NCBI GenBank assembly: GCA_020343715.1
Contig: CP070808.1
Location: 118,992 to 127,077 of the forward strand
Source: Thermoplasmata archaeon
Lineage (GTDB): Archaea; Thermoplasmatota; DTKX01; GCA-020343715
DNA length: 8,086 nucleotides
Reading direction: 5' to 3'
Positions within the stretch are counted from its first letter, which is position 1. Every line of letters starts with the position of its first letter. Positions 1 to 5,280 of this stretch are shown here, in pieces. A model generated the notes under the pieces. That model was not told where the DNA came from and made no database searches. It worked only from the letters and a program-made list of their open reading frames with translations. Made by a program: the position numbers and the translations under genes.

Positions 1-525
1 TACATAAGGTCGGACGAGTTCATGGGCCCGATGATCACGGGCGGCCATCAGGAGAGGGGCCTGAGGGCGGGCACAGAGAACGTCCTGGGTATAGCCGGCC
101 TCGGCGTCGCCGCCGAGCACGCCCAGGACCTTCTGCCGGACATGGAGAGGGTCAGGCGCCTGCGGGACCGCATGGAGGAGGGCATAGTCGAGCTGGTCCC
201 CGAGGCCAGGCTCAACGGCCATGTCGAGCATAGGCTGCCCAACACGCTGAACTTGACGTTGCCTGACATCCGTGGTGAGTCGTTGGCCATCGCCCTGGAC
301 GAGCATGGTATCGCCATCTCGTCGGGTTCCGCATGCCGCACAGGACAGACTGACCCCTCCCACGCACTTCTCGCCATGGGGATGTCCGAGGACGACGCCC
401 ACTGCTCCATCCGTATCTCCCTCGGACACGTTAACACCGAGGAGGACGTGGAGCGGGCCCTCGAGGTGTTCAGGGGAGTAATTAATAACCAAAGTGGGGT
501 GTTGAGGTTCGTATCATGCAGATGA
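1..525 (+). CDS. NifS-type cysteine desulfurase, C-terminal part (5' end outside window)
   Basis: PLP-dependent enzyme that converts cysteine to alanine and carries the released sulfur as a persulfide on an active-site cysteine, feeding Fe-S cluster assembly, tRNA thiolation or other sulfur uses in the cytoplasm. The reading frame is open from base 1 to the TGA at 523-525. Near the start is the motif GGHQERGLRAGTENV (about 40-84), which resembles NifS more than IscS (from memory, GGHQERGRRAGTEN versus GGGHERGMRSGT). The catalytic cysteine lies in SSGSACRTG, with its codon at 334-336. The following PSHALLAMG and SIRISLG segments are the usual C-terminal family signatures. The PLP-binding lysine lies upstream of the window and cannot be checked. 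The tail after the last helix (INNQSGVLRFVSCR) uses AT-rich codons unlike the rest and may overlap a promoter for the next gene. The family call is firm; choice between nifS and iscS as symbol, and the sulfur acceptor, is open. Confidence 0.93.
   Translation, partial: YIRSDEFMGPMITGGHQERGLRAGTENVLGIAGLGVAAEHAQDLLPDMERVRRLRDRMEEGIVELVPEARLNGHVEHRLPNTLNLTLPDIRGESLAIALDEHGIAISSGSACRTGQTDPSHALLAMGMSEDDAHCSIRISLGHVNTEEDVERALEVFRGVINNQSGVLRFVSCR
479..488 (+). promoter_or_regulatory. Possible box A (TATA-like) for the EgtD-like gene
   Basis: The AT-only stretch TAATTAATAA stands out in GC-rich surroundings, inside the last codons of the cysteine desulfurase. A start of transcription about 25 nt downstream (near 510) would give a short leader carrying the purine-rich GAGGGGGGAG at 528-537. 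The gene could equally be read through from upstream, so this is only a candidate. Confidence 0.25.
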
Positions 526-527
526 TC

Positions 528-537
528 GAGGGGGGAG
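528..537 (+). promoter_or_regulatory. Purine-rich Shine-Dalgarno-like site before the EgtD-like gene
   Basis: GAGGGGGGAG is the strongest ribosome-binding-like sequence between the two genes. It is 43 nt from the TTG at 581, 11 nt from an out-of-frame ATG at 549 that opens only an 11-codon reading frame (stop TGA 582-584, overlapping the TTG), and 4 nt from an in-frame ATA at 542. Its position therefore argues that translation begins upstream of 581. Confidence 0.4.
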
Positions 538-580
538 CGAGATAGCCAATGGCGAGATACCAAAGGTCTCCAACGGCCGG

Positions 581-1555
581 TTGATCCGCATCGAGGAGAC
601 CGAGGGGACCTGCGGGTCGGAACAGTTCGCCGAGGACGTATTGACCGGCCTATCGGCCTTCCCCAAGTCCCTCCCCTGCAAGTACATCTACGACGGTGAG
701 GGAGACCGGCTGTTCCGGGAGATCACCGAGCAGCCCGAGTACTACCTGACCCGAACGGAGTACTCCATACTGCTAGAAAACTCTGGGAGGATTGCTGCAA
801 GGTTGGGGGAAGGTCCCTTCAACATGGTCGAGCTGGGTCCGGGCGACGGTGGCAAGGCCAGGGTGCTGATGGAGGAGTTCTCGGAGCGGGGCCTCGAGTA
901 CCGCTTCGTGCCAATAGACATCTGCGAGTCGTCCCTGGAGCACATCATCGAGAGGTCGGAGAAGCTCTTCTCAGACGTGCCGGTCGACGGGCTAGTGGCA
1001 GACTACCACGACGGCCTTTCTTGGTTGGCCAGGTCCAGCTCCTGCCGGAACTTCGTCATGTTCCTGGGCTCCAACATCGGTAACTTCGAGCCGGAGGCTG
1101 CCATGTCGTTCCTCAAGAACCTCCGCGAGGCCCTGAGGCCAGGCGACATGGTGCTCATCGGTTTCGACATGAAGAAGGACTTCGAGGTCCTGAACCGGGC
1201 CTACAACGACGAGCGGGGTGTGACGGACCGCTTCCACCTCAATCTACTGGGCAGGATCAACAGGGAGCTGGGCGGCCGGTTCCGGATGGACACCTTCGAA
1301 TACAGCGGTCACTACGACCCCTCGTCAGGCGCCATCAAGAGCTACCTGGTGAGCAACACCGACCAGACCGTCCATGTCGACGGGCTGGGCACGTCGTTCT
1401 CCTTCAGGGCATGGGAACCCGTCCACACCGAGAGCTCTTACAAGTACACCCCATCCGACATCGAGGAGATGGCGGAGGGTGCGGGGTTCCGGATCGTCGA
1501 GGACTACACGGACCCCAATGGCTTCTTCGTGGACTCCTTGTGGGTCGCTCAGTAA
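581..1555 (+). CDS. EgtD-like L-histidine N-alpha-methyltransferase (SAM-dependent)
   Basis: Family members trimethylate the alpha-amino group of histidine to hercynine, the first step to ergothioneine. The 324 residues align along their whole length with what I remember of mycobacterial EgtD: FPKSLPCKYIYDGEGDRLF (28-45), PEYYLTRTE (52-60), SAM motif VELGPGDGGK (83-92), FLGSNIGN (161-168), RAYNDERGVT (206-215) and TESSYKY (283-289). Counterparts of EgtD Tyr39, Tyr56, Asn166, Tyr206, Glu282 and Ser284 appear as Tyr37, Tyr54, Asn168, Tyr208, Glu284 and Ser286. The EgtD Met252 position appears to be Ser254, so a substrate other than histidine is possible. The start used is TTG at 581, which matches the family length, but it lacks a well-spaced ribosome binding site. 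An in-frame upstream extension from 542 (ATA) reads like coding sequence and sits 4 nt after GAGGGGGGAG. The gene follows the cysteine desulfurase by 55 nt. No EgtB or rhodanese-like partner is in the window. Confidence 0.87.
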   Translation: MIRIEETEGTCGSEQFAEDVLTGLSAFPKSLPCKYIYDGEGDRLFREITEQPEYYLTRTEYSILLENSGRIAARLGEGPFNMVELGPGDGGKARVLMEEFSERGLEYRFVPIDICESSLEHIIERSEKLFSDVPVDGLVADYHDGLSWLARSSSCRNFVMFLGSNIGNFEPEAAMSFLKNLREALRPGDMVLIGFDMKKDFEVLNRAYNDERGVTDRFHLNLLGRINRELGGRFRMDTFEYSGHYDPSSGAIKSYLVSNTDQTVHVDGLGTSFSFRAWEPVHTESSYKYTPSDIEEMAEGAGFRIVEDYTDPNGFFVDSLWVAQ

Positions 1556-1579
1556 GGGAATGAGTTATGTCCCATAGGC

Positions 1580-2587
1580 TCACACGTAATGGTAGCCAGT
1601 GGCCACGTACGCGCTCTTCTGTCCATCCTCCACCGCCGCCAGGATCTCAGCGGTGGTGCGAACGCCGTCCCGGAGCCGGCCGTGGGCCTCATCGACGTGT
1701 CGACCCAGCTCCGTGGTGATGCCCCTCATGGCCTCCTTCCATCCCGCCGGCTCCTTCCGGGCTATCTCCGCCGCCGCAACCTTGAGCAGCAGGTCCCGGA
1801 TCAGGTCGGACGTCTCGATGTAGCGGGCCTGGAAGTCCTCGATCACCCACTTGAGGGTCTGTGACCTGGCATCGGCCTCGAAGTCGTGGTCCACCAGGTC
1901 CTCCAGCCTGACCCGCACCACCTTCTCCAAGGATAGGTCCGTCCGCTGCTCGTAGACTATCCAACGGTCCTCCTTGTAGGTCTCCAGGTCGGGGATGACG
2001 GGTGTGAAGGCCGATGGCCGCTCCAGTGCCGCCAGGGTGATGACGAGCCTGGGCAGGAACCCGTACGGGTTTATCTCCAGGATCGCGGTGGAGGCGTCGC
2101 CGCCCTCGAGGTTGACGATGATGCCCATGTCGCTGGGGACCGAGGGCGCCATGCTGACAGACCTGAGGAGGAACGTATACAGCAGCCTGGCGGAATCCGC
2201 CATGAGCATGGGCCGGACGTCGTGGGTGGCCCGAGAGGACAGAGAGTGCAGCTCGGCGGCCTGGGAGAGGCAGGCGCAGGACGTCTGGACGTACCTGTCA
2301 CGCCACTCGTCGTTGGCCAGGTCCGTGAGGCGCAACGGCCTGGGGATGACCTCCTCTGCTCCCTCCAGATAGAAGGGCTTGAGGCTACCCATGGTGTCGT
2401 AGACCTCGTTGAAAGAGGTGCGCTCCTCCATGGAGGCCGCTATCGCCCTTAGGTGACGTTCATGACCGAAGGGCAGCCGGTGCTCCGAGAGGAGGTCCCA
2501 GATGTCGGCGTCCTCCCGCATCCGCTTGAGCTGGGACTCCAGCTCGGTCACCCTATTGACCATCTCGTACGGCACGGCGCCCCCCAT
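1580..2587 (-). CDS. Uncharacterised protein with N-terminal coiled-coil segment
   Basis: I do not recognise this 335-residue protein and assign no function. It has no signal peptide or membrane segment and is rich in charged residues, so it is probably soluble and cytoplasmic. Residues 10-35 (VNRVTELESQLKRMREDADIW and onward) look like a short coiled coil. Residues 90-145 are mainly helical and contain CAC (104-106). Residues 154-215 are the most beta-like part (GIIVNLEGGDASTAILEINPYGFLPRL, then PVIPDLETYKEDRWIVYEQR). Residues 240-320 are predicted long charged helices. No nucleotide-binding, DNA-binding or metal motif is evident. The ATG at 2587 has no Shine-Dalgarno sequence. An internal ATG at 2563 (residue 9), which starts right at the coiled coil, fits the likely promoter box better. 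The gene is convergent with the EgtD-like gene (24-nt gap) and divergent from the DUF72 gene. Its G/C-ending codons match its neighbours, so it looks like a native gene. Confidence 0.8.
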   Translation of the reverse strand: MGGAVPYEMVNRVTELESQLKRMREDADIWDLLSEHRLPFGHERHLRAIAASMEERTSFNEVYDTMGSLKPFYLEGAEEVIPRPLRLTDLANDEWRDRYVQTSCACLSQAAELHSLSSRATHDVRPMLMADSARLLYTFLLRSVSMAPSVPSDMGIIVNLEGGDASTAILEINPYGFLPRLVITLAALERPSAFTPVIPDLETYKEDRWIVYEQRTDLSLEKVVRVRLEDLVDHDFEADARSQTLKWVIEDFQARYIETSDLIRDLLLKVAAAEIARKEPAGWKEAMRGITTELGRHVDEAHGRLRDGVRTTAEILAAVEDGQKSAYVATGYHYV

Positions 2588-2597
2588 GGGCGGGCGA

Positions 2598-2608
2598 GGT
2601 AATAAGGC
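2598..2608 (-). promoter_or_regulatory. Candidate box A for the uncharacterised minus-strand gene
   Basis: Read on the minus strand this is GCCTTATTACC. Archaeal box A normally lies about 25-30 nt before the transcription start, which would place that start near 2576. This is downstream of the ATG at 2587 but upstream of the ATG at 2563, so it favours the shorter protein. The GCCTTAT core is shared with the box in front of the divergent DUF72 gene. Confidence 0.4.
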
Positions 2609-2644
2609 GTACGTCGAGCCCCACTTACACCCACCCCCACGAAA

Positions 2645-2651
2645 GCCTTAT
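2645..2651 (+). promoter_or_regulatory. Candidate box A for the DUF72 gene
   Basis: GCCTTAT in a C-rich intergenic stretch, with its TTAT core centred about 29 nt before the ATG at 2679. No Shine-Dalgarno sequence precedes that ATG (CGTTTGTTGGACGC), so a leaderless or nearly leaderless transcript is the likely arrangement. Confidence 0.45.
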
Positions 2652-2678
2652 CCCCCCCTCCAACCGTTTGTTGGACGC

Positions 2679-3521
2679 ATGTTCAAGGTGGGCACGTCGG
2701 GGTTCTCCTACGCCGACTGGAAGGGTCACTTCTACCCTAAGGGCATCCAAGACCGCGACATGCTGGCGTTCTACGCTGAGCGCTACCCCATGGTGGAGAT
2801 AAACGCCACCTACTACAAGGTGCCCTCCGTCAAGAACGTCCGGGCGATGGTGGAGAAGGTCCCCGAGGACTTCGAGTTCGTGGTGAAGGCCCACGGGTCG
2901 ATCACACACGACAGGGAGGCTCCCGAGCGCTCAGTGCCACCCTTCCTCGAGGCCATCGAGCCCATGCAGGAGGCCGGGATGCTTGGATGCATCCTTTTCC
3001 AGTTCCCCAACTCCTTCCGGCACTCGGAAGGCAGCATCGAGACGCTGGTCGGCATACGGGAGCAGCTCCCCCGGGACTGGCCGGGTGTCGTGGAGTTCCG
3101 CCACTCGGGATGGCTCCGGGGCTCCATGTACGAGACGCTCACGGCGATGGGCTTGGGATTCGTCAACTGCGACATGCCATCAATACGGGGGCTCATGCCG
3201 CCCACGGACGTGGTGACCGCAGACCTGGCCTATGTCCGCCTCCACGGGCGGAATGCGGGGTCCTGGTACGACCACGACCAGGCATGGGAGCGGTACGACT
3301 ATGCCTACTCGGACCAGGAGCTGACGGAGTGGGTCCCCCGGCTCCTGGACATCGCCAGGAGGTCACGGAAGGCGTACGTGGTCTTCAACAACCACCCCCG
3401 GGGCCAGAGCGCGCGGAACGCCGACACCATGCGACGGAAGCTGGTGGACGCGGATCCGGGCTCCGAATTCGTCACCGGTCTCGAGATGGCGAGGCAGCAG
3501 AAGAGCCTGGACGGGTATTGA
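2679..3521 (+). CDS. DUF72 family (YecE-like) TIM-barrel protein
   Basis: DUF72 proteins are widespread, soluble, TIM-barrel-like proteins without an established reaction, so no enzymatic role is claimed. The 280 residues carry the usual family landmarks in order: GTSGFSYADWKGHFYP at the N-terminus, YPMVEINATYYKVPS, FVVKAHGSITHD, ILFQFPNSF, VVEFRHSGW, VNCDMPS, AYVRLHGRN and, near the end, YVVFNNHPRGQSARNA. The length is normal for the family. The open frame extends far upstream of 2679, but that part lies over the divergent gene and its promoter, and family members begin at the equivalent of FKVGTSGFSY, so the ATG at 2679 is the start. The gene stands alone on this strand, with its own candidate box A, and is followed by a 148-nt spacer. 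Family assignment is firm; the biological role is unknown. Confidence 0.92.
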   Translation: MFKVGTSGFSYADWKGHFYPKGIQDRDMLAFYAERYPMVEINATYYKVPSVKNVRAMVEKVPEDFEFVVKAHGSITHDREAPERSVPPFLEAIEPMQEAGMLGCILFQFPNSFRHSEGSIETLVGIREQLPRDWPGVVEFRHSGWLRGSMYETLTAMGLGFVNCDMPSIRGLMPPTDVVTADLAYVRLHGRNAGSWYDHDQAWERYDYAYSDQELTEWVPRLLDIARRSRKAYVVFNNHPRGQSARNADTMRRKLVDADPGSEFVTGLEMARQQKSLDGY

Positions 3522-3669
3522 GGGTTGAGAACCTATTTGTTGAATGTCAAAGGATATTTCTGATGGGTTTGGGTGTTGTCAGAGACCGCCTCGTCCACAT
3601 CAACGATGGTCAGGGAGCCCTACCCGATTCCCCAACCCTTTAAATACATCCTAGAGATGTTTCTGGCCG
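3522..3669. other. Intergenic region between DUF72 and ether-lipid operon
   Basis: This is the longest non-coding stretch in the window. Its first part (3535-3570) is richer in T than its surroundings (CTATTTGTT, GATATTTC), which could end transcription of the DUF72 gene in the archaeal T-tract manner, although no run is longer than three T. The second part holds the box A at 3639-3646. A 26-codon frame (3563-3643) preceded by AAAGGA is discussed as a finding and is not called a gene. Confidence 0.5.
3639..3646 (+). promoter_or_regulatory. Archaeal box A (TATA) promoter of the ether-lipid operon
   Basis: TTTAAATA is a near-consensus archaeal TATA box. Its centre is about 27 nt before the A of the ATG at 3670, so transcription should begin at or within a few bases of the start codon. 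The absence of a Shine-Dalgarno sequence before that ATG fits a leaderless mRNA. It probably drives the three genes 3670-7152. Confidence 0.75.
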
Positions 3670-4536
3670 ATGAGCGCCATAGTCGAGCTGGCAAGGCCCG
3701 GGAACGCAGCCATGGCCAGCTTCTCGGCCCTGTTGGGGATGCTGGTCGTGATGGGGCCCGACCTTGCTGACGCCGAGATGATCGTGCCCGTCATCCTCGG
3801 GATGTGGGTCCCCTTCTCCGTCACCGCAGGGGGGAACGCGCTTAACGACTACATGGACCACCAGGTGGACCGGATGGCCCATCCCGAGCGGCCGATCCCC
3901 TCCGGTCGCCTGGCCCCGGAGAGGGCCCTGTGGTTCGCCTTGGGCTGCTTCATCGAGGCCGTGGTCGTGGCTGCGCTGCTTGTCACGTTCACGGACATCG
4001 ACCTCCTGCCTCTCCTCATCGCGGTCCTGGCGGTCACGTCCCTGGTCGGGTACGAGATAGCCTTCAAGTATAGGGGCCTGGGTGGCAACGTGACCGTGGC
4101 CTACCTGTCGGCCCTGACCTTCGTGTTCGGGGCCTCTGTGGTGGCCGAGCCCGACCACGAGGCGTGGGCCACCGTCCTCATCCTCTTCACCCTGGCGTTC
4201 TTCGCCTCGGCCGGGCGCGAGGTCACAAAGGACATCCAGGACATGGACGCGGACATGGGCTCCCGGGTGACGCTCCCCATGACGACGGGCGTGGGCCTGG
4301 CCGCCGGCATCGCGAGCATCTTCATCGTGGCCGCCGTTGCCATGTCACCCTTCCCGTTCTGGCCCCTGGAGACGATGGGCTGGCCCTACCTGGCCGTCGT
4401 ACTGGTGGCGGACGTTGTCTTTTTATACTCGCTACCTCTTGTCAGGAAGGAGCCGGCGGGGGCCCAGCGCTTGCACAAGTACGCAATGGTCCTGGCGCTC
4501 CTGGCGTTCCTGGTAGGCAGCCTCGTGGAGGGATGA
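3670..4536 (+). CDS. UbiA-family prenyltransferase, probable (S)-2,3-di-O-geranylgeranylglyceryl phosphate synthase
   Basis: This integral membrane enzyme adds the second geranylgeranyl chain to geranylgeranylglyceryl phosphate, forming the second ether bond of archaeal core lipids. The 288 residues show both Mg/diphosphate-binding aspartate motifs of the UbiA superfamily: NDYMDHQVD (59-67, with N59, D60, D63, D67), followed by the typical HPERPIPSGRL, and KDIQDMDAD (187-195) in the second half. FKYRGLGGNVTVAYL (132-146) is characteristic of archaeal members. About eight hydrophobic segments are visible, the last two at 239-257 and 271-286. The ATG at 3670 is 27 nt from a strong box A, so the start is well supported. 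The stop is separated by 1 nt from the next ATG, that of the GGGP synthase gene, whose product is this enzyme's substrate. This makes the archaeal lipid role more likely than ubiquinone, menaquinone, heme or chlorophyll prenylation. Confidence 0.92.
   Translation: MSAIVELARPGNAAMASFSALLGMLVVMGPDLADAEMIVPVILGMWVPFSVTAGGNALNDYMDHQVDRMAHPERPIPSGRLAPERALWFALGCFIEAVVVAALLVTFTDIDLLPLLIAVLAVTSLVGYEIAFKYRGLGGNVTVAYLSALTFVFGASVVAEPDHEAWATVLILFTLAFFASAGREVTKDIQDMDADMGSRVTLPMTTGVGLAAGIASIFIVAAVAMSPFPFWPLETMGWPYLAVVLVADVVFLYSLPLVRKEPAGAQRLHKYAMVLALLAFLVGSLVEG
4420..4427 (+). promoter_or_regulatory. Possible internal box A within the UbiA gene
   Basis: TTTTTATA occurs inside coding sequence otherwise dominated by G/C-ending codons. 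It lies 111 nt before the GGGP synthase start. It could initiate a shorter transcript for the GGGP synthase and DUF2070 genes near 4450, where translation would rely on the Shine-Dalgarno sequence at 4527-4532. Only the sequence match supports it. Confidence 0.22.
4527..4532 (+). promoter_or_regulatory. Ribosome binding site of the GGGP synthase gene
   Basis: GGAGGG ends 5 nt before the ATG at 4538 and lies inside the last codons of the UbiA gene. It selects the ATG at 4538 over a second in-frame ATG at 4547, and contrasts with the leaderless first gene of the operon. Confidence 0.7.
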
Positions 4537-4537
4537 G

Positions 4538-5275
4538 ATGACCGTCATGGATGATATAATGGCGAAGCTGGGGACTCGCAAGCTCCACTTCACCCTCATC
4601 GATCCCGACAAGCAGGACCCCGCCAAGGCCAGCAGGATGGCGTGTGCGGCCCACAGGGCTGGCACCGACGCCATCATGATCGGGGGTTCCACCGGTTACT
4701 CCGCCGATGAACTGGACGCCACCGTGGTGGCCATCAAGGAGAATTGCCCCCTCCCCGTCATACTGTTCCCCACCTCCGCGGGACTCCTTTCACCCCACAT
4801 CGACGCCATCTTCTTCATGAGCATGCTCAACAGCTGCTCGTGCGACTACCTAATCAGGGAGCATGCCAAGGCCGCCCCCTACATCCAGAAGCTGGGGATC
4901 GAGCCGATATCCATGGGCTACCTCATCGTCGAACCAGGGATGAGGGTTGCCGAGGTGGGTCAGGCCGAGTGCGTGCCCAGGGCTGACACGAGCCAGGCCA
5001 TCGGCTATGCCATGGCCGCCGAGATGCTGGGCATGAGCATGGTATACCTGGAGGCGGGCTCGGGCTCGCCGGAGCCCGTCCCCCCCGAGATGGTGAGGGG
5101 TGTCTCCGAGGCGGTCTCGGTCCCCGTCATCGCCGGTGGTGGGATCACTAAACCCGAGCATTCCAAGGCGGCGGTGGATGCGGGAGCTGACATCGTCGTG
5201 ACCGGGACCGTTGTCGAGAGGTCCCAGGACGTGGAGCGCGTCCTGGAAGAGATCATCAGAGCTATGAGGGAGTAG
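4538..5275 (+). CDS. Geranylgeranylglyceryl phosphate synthase (PcrB/GGGPS family)
   Basis: This enzyme joins sn-glycerol-1-phosphate to geranylgeranyl diphosphate, the step that sets the archaeal stereochemistry and makes the first ether bond. The 245 residues form a TIM barrel with the family motifs in order: FTLIDPDK (18-25, Mg-binding aspartates D22 and D24), IMIGGSTG (46-53), ILFPTSAGLL (75-84), FFMSMLNS (92-99), GYLIVEPG (127-134), VYLEAGSGSPEPVP (169-182, phosphate-binding region), VIAGGGI (197-203) and IVVTGTVVE (219-227). The sequence resembles the GGGPS of Methanothermobacter- and Thermoplasma-type euryarchaea more than the shorter Archaeoglobus/bacterial PcrB group. NSCSCDYL (98-105) has two cysteines I do not recall from other members. 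It is translated from its own Shine-Dalgarno site 1 nt after the UbiA stop, and is followed after 5 nt by DUF2070. The chain length of the prenyl substrate is inferred from archaeal context. Confidence 0.95.
   Translation: MTVMDDIMAKLGTRKLHFTLIDPDKQDPAKASRMACAAHRAGTDAIMIGGSTGYSADELDATVVAIKENCPLPVILFPTSAGLLSPHIDAIFFMSMLNSCSCDYLIREHAKAAPYIQKLGIEPISMGYLIVEPGMRVAEVGQAECVPRADTSQAIGYAMAAEMLGMSMVYLEAGSGSPEPVPPEMVRGVSEAVSVPVIAGGGITKPEHSKAAVDAGADIVVTGTVVERSQDVERVLEEIIRAMRE
5266..5272 (+). promoter_or_regulatory. Ribosome binding site of the DUF2070 gene
   Basis: GAGGGAG, within the last codons of the GGGP synthase gene, ends 8 nt before the ATG at 5281. It supports that start over the in-frame ATG at 5299. 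Confidence 0.6.
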
Positions 5276-5280
5276 TTCCT

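Noticed and set aside
48..563. 171-codon minus-strand frame over the cysteine desulfurase
   Set aside because: It is antisense to clear NifS motifs and is a serine/arginine-rich shadow.
549..584. 11-codon frame starting at ATG 549 as a gene
   Set aside because: It is too short and poorly coding-like on its own; mentioned only as part of the start-site question for the EgtD-like gene.
1556..1573. Possible hairpin terminator (GGGA...TCCC) between the EgtD-like gene and the convergent gene
   Set aside because: The stem is only 4 bp with a 10-nt loop and no T-tract follows, so it is within chance.
2502..2678. Upstream extension of the DUF72 frame to an ATG at 2502
   Set aside because: It overlaps the divergent gene and its promoter, and family members begin at the equivalent of 2679.
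3640..4158. 172-codon minus-strand frame over the UbiA promoter and gene
   Set aside because: It is antisense to a confident gene and its composition (G, H, Q, D rich) is that of a shadow frame.
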